Positions 1 through 8,083 of a DNA stretch of 64,000 bases are shown one piece after another. The notes below the pieces were generated by a model that did no database searches, was not told the DNA's origin, and was given only the letters and a program-made list of their open reading frames with translations. The position numbers were made by a program, and so were the translations under genes. Numbering within the stretch: the stretch's first letter is position 1; every line of letters begins with the position of its first letter. Source of the DNA: Pseudoduganella flava (GTDB taxonomy: Bacteria > Pseudomonadota > Gammaproteobacteria > Burkholderiales > Burkholderiaceae_D); NCBI RefSeq assembly GCF_007830495.1, contig NZ_VLKW01000008.1, positions 248,001-312,000 on the forward strand, read 5' to 3'.

Positions 1-1614
1 CGCGGCGGCACCACGTTCTTCGAATTCGACATGGAGCGCGGCCCGCGGATGGCGATCCCCGGCGCGTGGAACGCGGCCACGCCCACGCTGCGCTATTACG
101 ATGGCCTGGTCTGGTTCCAGCGCAAGTTCGATGCGCAGCCGGATGGCGGGCGCGCCTTCCTGCGCTTCGAAGCCGTCAACTACCGCGCCTACGTGTACCT
201 GAACGGCAAGGAGATCGGCCGCCACGAAGGCGGTTTCACGCCGTTCGTGCTGGAGGTAACGGACGTGCTGCGCGCAGGCGAAAACTGGCTGACGGTCGGC
301 GTGGATTCGACGCACGATGCCCAATCGATCCCCACGCAGATCACCGACTGGGACCTGTATGGCGGCATCACGCGCCCCGTGCGCCTCGTCCGCACACCGG
401 CCACGTTCATCGACGACGCTGCGCTGGCATTGACAGGCGACGGCCGCATCACGGGTGAAGTGCGCCTGAACGGCCCCGTCGCGGCGGGCCAGCGCGTGAC
501 CGTCAGGATCGGCGCGCTGGCCTGCGCGACGGCCACGACGGATGCCGCCGGCCGCGCCGTCATCGACATCAAGGCGCCGCCCGGGCTGGAGCGGTGGTCG
601 CCGGAACACCCGAAGCTGTACGACGTGCGCTTCGCGGCGGCCGGCGACACGATCGCCGACCGCATCGGCTTTCGCACGATCGCCGTGCGCGGCAACCAGA
701 TCCTGTTGAATGGCCAGAGCATATTCCTGCGCGGGATCTCGCTGCACGAGGAGGAGTTCGGCCCGAACCCGGCCCGCAACATCACGCCGCAGGCGGCGCG
801 CGCGCTGCTGCACGAGATCAAGCACGGACTGCACGCGAACTACGTCCGGCTGTCGCATTACCCGCACTCGGAAGTGACGGTGCGGCTGGCCGACGAAATG
901 GGCCTGCTGGTGTGGAGCGAGATTCCGGTGTACTGGACCGTCGACTGGGAGAACCCGGCCGTGCTGAAGAAGGCGCTCGCGATGCAGGCCGAGACGATCT
1001 ACCGCGACCGCAACCGCGCATCCGTCGTGCTGTGGAGCGTGGGAAACGAGACGCCGGTATCGCCGGCGCGCACGGCCTTTCACGCGGCGATGGCGGACAA
1101 CGTGCGCAAGCTCGACCCCACACGCCTGATCAGCGCCGCGCTGCTGGTCGAGCGGCAGGGCGGCGTGACGGCGATCCGCGACCCGCTGATCGACAAGCTC
1201 GACGTGCTGGCAGTGAACACCTATGCCGGCTGGTACGGCGACGACACGCTCGATGCGCTGCCGGGCCTGACGTGGCAGGTACCGGCCGACCGGCCGCTGA
1301 TCCTGTCGGAATTCGGTGCCGATGCGCTGGCGGGGCATCACGGCATGCACAAGTTCGGCGAGGAATACCAGGCCGAGTATTACCGCAAGACGCTGGCGAT
1401 GGCGGAGCGGATACCCACGCTGCGCGGCATGTCGCCGTGGATCCTGAAGGATTTCCAGTCGCCGCGGCGCGAGCATCCGGTGTTCCAGAATGGGTGGAAC
1501 CGGAAAGGGTTGATGTCGGAGACGGGCGTAAGGAAGGAGGCGTTCGGGGTGCTGGCGGAGTATTACCAAGGCAGGGCGGCGAACCGGGCGGGTACCCCGA
1601 TGTCGGTTCAGTAG
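1..1614 (+). CDS. Glycoside hydrolase family 2 protein (5' end outside window)
   Basis: The frame is open from base 1 and ends at TAG 1612-1614, leaving 537 visible residues; the start and any signal peptide are missing. The layout fits GH2 (beta-glucuronidase/beta-galactosidase): an N-terminal jelly-roll sugar-binding domain (RFEAVNYRAYVYLNGKEIG), an Ig-like domain, then a TIM barrel. The acid/base glutamate is expected in SVGNETP (Glu about 350 of the visible frame) and the nucleophile in ILSEFGADA (Glu about 437). The C-terminal WILKDFQSPRR segment resembles beta-glucuronidase-type GH2. Substrate is not certain, but the pectin/aldonate neighbours favour a uronic-acid or galactose-containing glycan. 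Its 3' end overlaps the convergent downstream gene by 7 bp. Confidence 0.9.
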   Translation, partial: RGGTTFFEFDMERGPRMAIPGAWNAATPTLRYYDGLVWFQRKFDAQPDGGRAFLRFEAVNYRAYVYLNGKEIGRHEGGFTPFVLEVTDVLRAGENWLTVGVDSTHDAQSIPTQITDWDLYGGITRPVRLVRTPATFIDDAALALTGDGRITGEVRLNGPVAAGQRVTVRIGALACATATTDAAGRAVIDIKAPPGLERWSPEHPKLYDVRFAAAGDTIADRIGFRTIAVRGNQILLNGQSIFLRGISLHEEEFGPNPARNITPQAARALLHEIKHGLHANYVRLSHYPHSEVTVRLADEMGLLVWSEIPVYWTVDWENPAVLKKALAMQAETIYRDRNRASVVLWSVGNETPVSPARTAFHAAMADNVRKLDPTRLISAALLVERQGGVTAIRDPLIDKLDVLAVNTYAGWYGDDTLDALPGLTWQVPADRPLILSEFGADALAGHHGMHKFGEEYQAEYYRKTLAMAERIPTLRGMSPWILKDFQSPRREHPVFQNGWNRKGLMSETGVRKEAFGVLAEYYQGRAANRAGTPMSVQ

Positions 1615-2726
1615 AAGTCAAACGGCGCGCCCACGAACACGCCTGCGGTTACCTTTTTCTCCTTGCTTTCCCAACCAATCCTTACTCCGCCGTTAAACAG
1701 GGTGTCTGGATTTCCCAGGAAATAGACCGGTACTTCAACGGTCGTCACGTCCTTGCGCAGGTTGCGCGACACAATGGCGGCAATAGCGACCTTTGACAAC
1801 AGATAGCGTGCCTCCAACGACACGATATTGTTTTTTGTGAGAGCAGGCGGCGCGAACGCTCCAGTGACGCATGTGACGATCGTGCCCGCGTTTTCGACCG
1901 GGCAGCGGGTTGCCTCGTCAGCCTCCTCGTAGCTGCGCCGGTGCTCGGCATGAACTAGTAGGAACAGGTTCGGCTGCAGGGTGGGATTCCATCCCCCGGT
2001 GAGAGCCAGCGACCACGGTCGATGATCTTCGTCCTGTTTGGTGAGCGTATCGGGCGTATAAAACTCCGAGTTCTGAAACGCCAGTTTTGCCGTTGCACCG
2101 AATAACCAGCCGCCGCGCGCCGGACCGCCACGGGCGGCGCGCGCTTTCTCCTCCAAACTTGGCGCGTAATTCATGAAATCCAGCATTCTGCAGCCGCGGG
2201 CATTGATCTCTTCCCGCAGCTTGGCGAAGTCCGCTGTGTTACTTGAGTCCGGAAGTTTCTTCTTATCTTCAATGAACATTTTTTCACGCAGCGTCGAGCA
2301 ATATGCGTCAAAATCACTCTGCCGACGGGGTGTATAAGGTGTGAAAAAGTATGTGTAATTCACACCCAGAGCGGTCGAATTTCCCCAGCCGTCTTGGTGC
2401 AGGAGGTCGTGCCGTTTTTCGCCTTTCTTTAGCGGCGCTTCGGCTGTTGCGCTCCAGCTGTACCAAGTCGACATGCCCGGTTGATTGCTATCGATCGGGT
2501 TTTTCGCTATTGGCTTAGTCGAGAATTTCAGTGCGACGTTTGAGGCATCGTTAGTGGCAGTTATCTGCACGCCAGGCGAAGATACGGCGGACTGGACCAT
2601 CCCGGCCTTACCTGCGGTTGGCAGGTCAGGTTTCTCGAGCTCTGACGCATTCTGCCCGTGACACGGCTGCATTAGTGCAATCACGGTCAGCGCCGGCGCG
2701 AGATAGCGAAGCGATACGGTGCTCAT
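1608..2726 (-). CDS. Secreted protein of unknown function, probable outer-membrane barrel
   Basis: This 372-residue protein has a signal peptide (MSTVSLRYLAPALTVIALM... cleaved near CHGQ). It has many alternating hydrophobic and aromatic stretches, such as GGVRIGWESKEKKVTAGVFV, and ends in DFY. A terminal aromatic residue is typical of outer-membrane beta-barrels; the barrel call is inference. I do not recognise a family. The start ATG overlaps the stop of the upstream 93-residue gene as ATGA, so the two are one operon. Base composition is visibly more AT-rich than the flanking genes, with runs such as ATTGTTTTTTGTG, which suggests more recent acquisition. Confidence 0.7.
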   Translation of the reverse strand: MSTVSLRYLAPALTVIALMQPCHGQNASELEKPDLPTAGKAGMVQSAVSSPGVQITATNDASNVALKFSTKPIAKNPIDSNQPGMSTWYSWSATAEAPLKKGEKRHDLLHQDGWGNSTALGVNYTYFFTPYTPRRQSDFDAYCSTLREKMFIEDKKKLPDSSNTADFAKLREEINARGCRMLDFMNYAPSLEEKARAARGGPARGGWLFGATAKLAFQNSEFYTPDTLTKQDEDHRPWSLALTGGWNPTLQPNLFLLVHAEHRRSYEEADEATRCPVENAGTIVTCVTGAFAPPALTKNNIVSLEARYLLSKVAIAAIVSRNLRKDVTTVEVPVYFLGNPDTLFNGGVRIGWESKEKKVTAGVFVGAPFDFY

Positions 2727-3004
2727 TGCTCGTCCGCCACGGTGAAGTACTTCGAGCCCCAGTCGTCCACTTCCCCTTTCTGGATAGTGCTCGATTCCGT
2801 CATCAAAATTGCACCGCCCTTGGTGGATATTTCGAATTTGAGTGTTTCGCCGCTGATGCCGCGAAAATCCCAGTTCAATTCATATCGGCCTGGCGGAATA
2901 TCAGCATGTGTGTCCGTAAGATCGATGTTGCGGGGGCCGAGTGTGATCCAATACCAGTAAGGGCCGCTCGGTGCGCCTAAAGTTTTTCCGACGATCGTAG
3001 TCAT
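2723..3004 (-). CDS. Small conserved-looking protein of unknown function
   Basis: This 93-residue protein has no signal peptide and no motif I recognise. It is rich in aromatic residues and beta-strand-like stretches (PYWYWITLGPRN, YELNWDFRGISG). The start at 3004 is supported by GGAGG four to five bases upstream. The stop overlaps the next gene's start (ATGA at 2726-2723), so it is translationally coupled to the secreted 372-residue protein and probably works with it. Composition is lower in GC than the neighbours, like its partner. Function unknown. Confidence 0.65.
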   Translation of the reverse strand: MTTIVGKTLGAPSGPYWYWITLGPRNIDLTDTHADIPPGRYELNWDFRGISGETLKFEISTKGGAILMTESSTIQKGEVDDWGSKYFTVADEQ

Positions 3005-3186
3005 ATATCCTCCGTATAGGATGATAAGAACGGGATAGCAATGCGCACCGGTATGTAAGCGAATCTATCACTGACGATTACTTTATGTTGTAGAAAATTG
3101 CCGTGTGTTGTTTTCGCGTCAATTGCAGATGGCAAGCCCCAAAAAACCGCGCATTTGCGCCGTATCCAACGTGAGAAATAGGACCC

Positions 3187-3960
3187 CTATTTGTTCGAGG
3201 TCTGCCCCTTGCCCGTCACCGTCCAGTAAATCCCGCCCATCAGGTGCCCCAGATACTGCGGATCGCGATACATCTCGCCGTTATGCCCCAGCGTGGTGAC
3301 GAACACGCGCCCCTTCTCGACGTGGTGGTACCAGGCGATCGGATGGTCCTTGCCCATGCCTTTCGAGACCTGGCCGGGCCAGATCTTTTCCGGGTCGTAG
3401 CTGCTCTCGTCCACGCTCAGCACCGGGTGGATCGTCACGTGGTACGGGTTGGTGGTGACGTAGAACTCGTCGCTCCAGATCCACCGTTCGGGCAGGCCGT
3501 ACGTGGCCGGGAAGGTCTTGTCGACAACGGTGACGACGCCCGTCTGCAGCATCGGATGCACGCCGACCCGCCGGCCCACAAGCTTCTCGTAGAACGGCCA
3601 CGCGTCCGGTGGCGTGATCGCCGCGCGGTGCACGACGATCGCATTGCCGCCGCCGCGCATGTAGTCCTCGAACTTCGCACGCTGCGCCGGCGACAGTTCC
3701 TCGCCCGGCGTGTTCAGGAACATGACGGCCGCATACTGTTTCAGGTCGCCCTCGAACACTGCCGTCTTGTTCGTGTACGTCAGCTCGAAGGCGTGCAGCT
3801 TGGCCAGCTGTTCCAGGCTGTCGCGGGCGATCGGGATGTATTCGTAGTGGTACTTGCCTGGCATGGCCAGCACGAGCAGCTTGTACTGGCTGTCCGCATG
3901 CGCGGCCGGTGCGGTGGCCGACCCGGCCAGCACGGCCAGGGCGATGACGATGTTCTTCAT
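3187..3960 (-). CDS. ThuA domain protein
   Basis: This 257-residue secreted protein starts at MKNIVIALAVLAG, with a signal peptide ending near AHA-DS. The body matches the ThuA (trehalose-utilisation) fold, a class I glutamine-amidotransferase-like domain found in carbohydrate loci: LLVLAMPGKYHYEYIP near the N-terminus, YAAVMFLNTPGE, GGGNAIVVHRA, and a C-terminal HPIAWYHHVEKGRVFVTTLG. The biochemical role of secreted ThuA proteins is not settled. The start overlaps the stop of the upstream esterase (ATGA, 3960-3957), so the two are translationally coupled. A longer frame upstream of 3960 exists but lies inside the esterase gene and is not used. Confidence 0.9.
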   Translation of the reverse strand: MKNIVIALAVLAGSATAPAAHADSQYKLLVLAMPGKYHYEYIPIARDSLEQLAKLHAFELTYTNKTAVFEGDLKQYAAVMFLNTPGEELSPAQRAKFEDYMRGGGNAIVVHRAAITPPDAWPFYEKLVGRRVGVHPMLQTGVVTVVDKTFPATYGLPERWIWSDEFYVTTNPYHVTIHPVLSVDESSYDPEKIWPGQVSKGMGKDHPIAWYHHVEKGRVFVTTLGHNGEMYRDPQYLGHLMGGIYWTVTGKGQTSNK

Positions 3961-4829
3961 GGGGCGGGAACTCCTTCGGGTGCGCGTTGGCCGCGCGGGA
4001 TCAGCCAGCCGCCGTCGGCCAGCCAGTCGGACAGCCGGTCGGGCCAGTGCAGCAATGATATCCGCTCGCCGCGCTGGCCCATGTTGAACGCGTGATCCGT
4101 ATCCGCATACAGGTGCAGCTCGGACGAAACGCCCGCCGCGATGAGCTGCTGGTACAGCCCCAGCGCCGGCGGCATGCAGCATTTGTCGCGCGAGCCGGCC
4201 ACGATGAACGCTGGCGGCGCCCCCGTTGCCGCCTGCGCCGGGTGACCGAGCGGGCCGGGATAGACGAGCACCTGGAAATCCGGCCGGGCGCTCTGGCGGT
4301 CCACCGCGTCGCGGGCCTGCGTCGCGGGCTCGGGGTTGTCCGCCACCAGCGATACCAGTTCGCCGCCGGCCGAGAAGCCCATCACGCCGACGCGGCGCGG
4401 GTCGATGCCGTAGTCGTCGGCATGGGCGCGCACCCAGCGCACGGCGCGGCGCAGGTCGGTGGCGGCGTCGCCCTCGATCGTATAAGACGAACCCTTGTCG
4501 CGCGCCAGCCGGTACTTCAGCACGAACGCCGTCACGCCGATGCGGTTCAGGTGCTTCGCCGCGACCATGCCTTCATTCTGGAACACGAGCATCCGGTGCC
4601 CGCCGCCCGGCACGACGACGACGGCGGCGCCGTTCGCATGGCGCGAATCGGCGCGCGCCACTGTCAGCGACGGGTTGTGCACGTTGCTGATGTAGACGTC
4701 GTCCACTTTTTCCGGCTCGGCGCGGCGCCGTTCCGAGCCCGGCGCGCCGTCCGGCCACAGGGGCAGCGCCTGCTGGGCCGCAGCCGCTGCGCAGGCCAGC
4801 GCAAGGAGGAGGGGGAGGCAGCTGCGCAT
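3957..4829 (-). CDS. Secreted alpha/beta-hydrolase (carbohydrate esterase-like)
   Basis: This 290-residue protein has a signal peptide (MRSCLPLLLALACAAAAAQQ). The alpha/beta-hydrolase fold is shown by the oxyanion-side VVVVPGGGHRM, the nucleophile elbow GFSAGG (Ser about 153), an aspartate in VAGSRDKCCMP and the C-terminal histidine in DTDHAFNMG. The family resembles the BD-FAE/acetyl-xylan-esterase-like secreted esterases found in glycan loci. A role in de-acetylating pectin or hemicellulose fragments is inference from context. The start follows the stop of the upstream beta-helix gene by one base (TGA C ATG). The stop overlaps the ThuA start, so all three are one transcription unit. Confidence 0.9.
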   Translation of the reverse strand: MRSCLPLLLALACAAAAAQQALPLWPDGAPGSERRRAEPEKVDDVYISNVHNPSLTVARADSRHANGAAVVVVPGGGHRMLVFQNEGMVAAKHLNRIGVTAFVLKYRLARDKGSSYTIEGDAATDLRRAVRWVRAHADDYGIDPRRVGVMGFSAGGELVSLVADNPEPATQARDAVDRQSARPDFQVLVYPGPLGHPAQAATGAPPAFIVAGSRDKCCMPPALGLYQQLIAAGVSSELHLYADTDHAFNMGQRGERISLLHWPDRLSDWLADGGWLIPRGQRAPEGVPAP

Positions 4830-4830
4830 G

Positions 4831-7800
4831 TCAGATCCTCGTCGCATACAGGCTGTGATGGGTCAGGATGTACAGCGTGCGGCGGTCGGCGCCGCCGAAG
4901 ATCAGCTGCAGCGGGCGTTCCGGTACGTCGATGCGGCCTTTTTCCTTGCCGTCCGCGCCGTAGACGAATACCTGGCCGTTCGCCACGTAGACGTTGCCGA
5001 CCCCGTCGACGGCCGCGCTCTCGCCGCCGCGGTCCGCTACCTGGCGCAGGTCCGTGATGGCGCCGCCGGCGTTCAGCAAGCCGCTGAACGTGCGGTTCTC
5101 GGAACCGTTCGTGAACACCACGCGTTCGCCGGCGCGGGCGCTGACGAAACCGTGGGTATTGAGCGTATCGGACCAGCGGTAGCCCAGGTGGTCGGGCGGC
5201 CCCTGGCGCAGCACCCGGTAGGCGGGCAGCGCCAGGCTGCCGTCCGGCGACACGTATTGTTGGGCCTTGGGCTGGGCGACGTCCCGTGCGAACATCTCTG
5301 CCAGCGTCGTGAATTCGTACGTGTCGACGTTCAGCTGGTCGCGGAACTCGCCGTTCTGCCAGAAGTTGACGGGCACCGCGATGCGCTGCTTGCCTGGCGC
5401 CACGGCGGTGGGCTTGATCATCGCCACCTCGGTGGCCGGGCTGCCGGGCTTGAACGCGTACACGGAAGCCTGCGGGCCGTAGGACGACAGCACCATCACG
5501 TTGCCGCTGTCGTCGATCGCCAGGTTGACGGGATCGAGCGGCGCGTCGCGCACCACCGCCAGGCCGTCGTTCTCGCCATAGCTGTAGATGCGGCGCCAGT
5601 GGCGATCGACGAAATACAGCTTGCCGGCGCGATCGACGGCGGCGCCGGCGATCGACCAGAAGCCCGTCTCCAGCTTGTCCACCTTGCCCTGTGGGGCGGC
5701 AGCGCTCTTCTGCGTGCCCGTGTAATCGAGTACGGCGAATTCGCGCTCGCGCACGTCGATGCGGTGCGTGACGTCGCGGATCGCGTTCTCGTACGGGTAC
5801 TTCGACGCGCGCAGGAAGGTCGTGCAGCCAACGTCGTCGCAGGTGGCGATGCCGCTTTCGCCGTTCACGTGCACGTTGCGGAAGCGGATGTCGGACGAAT
5901 TCGTGATCGTCACCGCGGCCGGCATGGATTTCAGCGAACGGGTGACGCGGTAGCCGTGGTAATTCGCGAACAGCAGGTTCTTCGAGTTGCGGATCTCGAG
6001 CGACGTGGAGTCCATGCCGTCGCGCACTTCCTCCTCCGTCTGCGGGGCGAGGAATTCCCAGTTCTCGACGCCGTCCAGCACGATCTCGGCGCGCACGTGG
6101 TGCTCGGCCGACAGCTCGTAGACGTGGCCCGGCGTCTTCGTGTTCGACACGTAAAAGCCCGCCTGCGCATAGCCGCTGGGCGACCAGATGCCGGAGAACG
6201 TGCCGCCGCCGCCATCCGTTACCCACACGCTGGGGTATTGCCGGTCCCAGTGCGCGGTGGTGTCGAACTTCGCATCCTTCTTGTACGGGTCGGCGCGGCT
6301 GCCGTCGTAGAGCCGGGTGCCGTGGCCGCCCTGGATGCGCACGTCGTCGACGAGCGACTGCGCGCCGGCACGCCACAACAGTGCCACCGCGCGCGGATTG
6401 ACTTCGCCCGTCGCGAGGCCGATGCCGGACACGATGGCATCGCCGCCGCGCGCACTCTCGAGCAGCGCCTTCGGCGTGTCGACGCCGGCAAACGCCGATG
6501 CGCCGTTCGGGATCAACAGCTGCGTGAGGCCGGGGTGCAGGCCGACGAGTACCGTGTCCGGCTTCATGCGGATCGTGTCGGTGACGACGTAGAAGCCCAG
6601 CGGCAGGTAGACGACGCGGCGGCTGTCGATGGCCTTCTGCAGCGCGGCCGTGTCGTCGTGGACGCCGTCGCCCACCGCGCCGAAGGTGCGCACATTGGCC
6701 CAGTCCTTCGTTGGCGGCAGCGCACGCAGGGCCCGCGACGGGGCCGGGGTGGAGGAGGGCAGCGACTCCGTCTTGAAGTTCGTCGCGAAGCGGCCCGGCT
6801 CACCGAGCGTTTGCACCGTCAGGCCGTGGTTGAACGCGCTGACGCGGTAGTTGCGGCCGTTGCCGTTGGCGGTGCGGCCGCTGTCGCGAAAGCGCGCGAA
6901 CACGGGCACGTTGCGAGCGATGGCGTTCTCGAAGCCGACCTGCGTGTAGACGTTGTTTTCGTTGCTGACGACGAGGGCGGCCTTTGACACGTTCTCGAAG
7001 CGCACGTCCTTCCCCCATAGCCAGTCGCCGTAGCCGCGGTCGATGTCGATGCCGACGGGCGTATTGCGAATGTCGACGTTCACCATCGTCAGCCCCGCCT
7101 CGTGCTCGCGGATCGCCGCGTCGCGCTGGCCTTCGAACGTGGAATCCAGCAGCGTGAACTGCCACGCGGGCGACGTCTTCTCGGCCAGGATGCCGTAGCG
7201 GCCGCCGTAGAAGCGCAGGTTGTAGCCGACGTTGCCGACGTGGTAGACGCCCGCCAGGCCGGAGCCGATGTGGAAGTCGATGTGCGACAGGTTCGAATGC
7301 TGGGCCGTGTGCATCCGGACGGCGGCGGCCGGATTGCCGGCGCCGATCTCGAAGTCCACGTTCGACAGCGCCGAATAGAACGTCGACGAATTGGCGTCGC
7401 GCACGGGCTTGCCGGCTGGGTCGAACGGCACGGCGCTGGGCACGGGAACCGGCACCTTGCCGACGCGGTACTGGTCGCCGCCGGTGAAGATCACCATGTT
7501 CGCGACACCCTTCTGGAAGCCGGGCGTATTCGGTGCCAGCACGAACACGGGCCGCGTCGGCCCGACGCCGTAGACGCGCACCGCGAGCGGGATCAGCAGG
7601 GTGCGCGTGATGCGGTAGCGGCCGGACGGCAGGAACACGACGCCGCCTTGCTCGTTGTTGGCGGCGCGGTCGAAGGCTTGCTGGAGGGCGTCCGTATCGT
7701 CGGCCTTGCCGTCCGCCCTGGCGCGCACGACGACGGCGCGCTGGTCGTCCGGCATCGTCTGGTAAGCGGACGTCGAGGCAGCTTGTGCGCTTGATGCCGC

Positions 7801-7833
7801 CAGTGCGGCGGCGAGTAGCAGATGGGGTTTCAT
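4831..7833 (-). CDS. Double beta-helix (pectate-lyase-3/GH55-like) protein fused to SMP-30-like propeller
   Basis: This 1000-residue secreted protein has the signal peptide MKPHLLLAAALAASSAQAAS. The first pectate_lyase_3-type right-handed beta-helix begins near residue 25 (GKADDTDALQQAFDRA, GGVVFLPSGRYRI). A second begins near 375 (NVRTFGAVGDGVHDDTAAL, RRVVYLPLGFYVV). Two tandem helices are the architecture of GH55 glucanases and related lyases. From about 715 to the end the sequence switches to propeller-like strands ending in LIFGGADRRTLYILTHHSLY, the signature end of SMP-30/gluconolactonase proteins. The start at 7833 has AAGGAGACAC before it; a frame extending to 8079 runs through palindromic repeats and is rejected. 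It sits between gntT and an esterase. Confidence 0.85.
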   Translation of the reverse strand: MKPHLLLAAALAASSAQAASTSAYQTMPDDQRAVVVRARADGKADDTDALQQAFDRAANNEQGGVVFLPSGRYRITRTLLIPLAVRVYGVGPTRPVFVLAPNTPGFQKGVANMVIFTGGDQYRVGKVPVPVPSAVPFDPAGKPVRDANSSTFYSALSNVDFEIGAGNPAAAVRMHTAQHSNLSHIDFHIGSGLAGVYHVGNVGYNLRFYGGRYGILAEKTSPAWQFTLLDSTFEGQRDAAIREHEAGLTMVNVDIRNTPVGIDIDRGYGDWLWGKDVRFENVSKAALVVSNENNVYTQVGFENAIARNVPVFARFRDSGRTANGNGRNYRVSAFNHGLTVQTLGEPGRFATNFKTESLPSSTPAPSRALRALPPTKDWANVRTFGAVGDGVHDDTAALQKAIDSRRVVYLPLGFYVVTDTIRMKPDTVLVGLHPGLTQLLIPNGASAFAGVDTPKALLESARGGDAIVSGIGLATGEVNPRAVALLWRAGAQSLVDDVRIQGGHGTRLYDGSRADPYKKDAKFDTTAHWDRQYPSVWVTDGGGGTFSGIWSPSGYAQAGFYVSNTKTPGHVYELSAEHHVRAEIVLDGVENWEFLAPQTEEEVRDGMDSTSLEIRNSKNLLFANYHGYRVTRSLKSMPAAVTITNSSDIRFRNVHVNGESGIATCDDVGCTTFLRASKYPYENAIRDVTHRIDVREREFAVLDYTGTQKSAAAPQGKVDKLETGFWSIAGAAVDRAGKLYFVDRHWRRIYSYGENDGLAVVRDAPLDPVNLAIDDSGNVMVLSSYGPQASVYAFKPGSPATEVAMIKPTAVAPGKQRIAVPVNFWQNGEFRDQLNVDTYEFTTLAEMFARDVAQPKAQQYVSPDGSLALPAYRVLRQGPPDHLGYRWSDTLNTHGFVSARAGERVVFTNGSENRTFSGLLNAGGAITDLRQVADRGGESAAVDGVGNVYVANGQVFVYGADGKEKGRIDVPERPLQLIFGGADRRTLYILTHHSLYATRI

Positions 7834-7850
7834 GTGTCTCCTTTTATTGT

Positions 7851-8083
7851 CGAGTTCGTGTCCTTCTGGGGTCAGACCCCAGCAGGACACGGGCTCATCA
7901 GCAGCTTTTTTACAGCCGAGTTCGTGTCCTCTCGTGCCAGGCACCAGGAGACACGAGCTCAGCAGCAGCTTTTTTGCAGCTGAGCTCGTGTCAACGGTGC
8001 CTGGCACCAGTGACACAGGCTCATCAGCAGTTTTTCGGCCGAGCTCGTGTCCCTCTGGGGTCTGACCCCAGAAGGACACGAAC
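7851..8083. repeat. Array of four nested palindromic units (REP-like), mixed cores
   Basis: Four units of about 60-67 bp fill the gap between gntT and the beta-helix gene. Each has an outer frame GAGYTCGTGTC...GACACRRRCTC around a palindromic core, then ATCAGCAG or similar and a T-run. Units 1 and 4 carry the core GGGGTCWGACCCC; units 2 and 3 carry the unrelated core GTGCCWGGCAC. The same frame with only the second core recurs at 43601-44079, and the first core recurs in a different frame at 33376. The units could form hairpins in RNA of either strand. Confidence 0.85.

Noticed and set aside
4828..6987. A 719-codon plus-strand frame opposite the helix-propeller gene
   Set aside because: Its sequence is Arg/Ala/Val-rich without motifs and mirrors the third-position GC bias of the real minus-strand gene.
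7834..8079. N-terminal extension of the beta-helix protein
   Set aside because: The extra 82 codons are translated palindromic repeats (PGT, GHEL, DEPVS motifs recurring) and a ribosome site plus signal peptide are at 7833.
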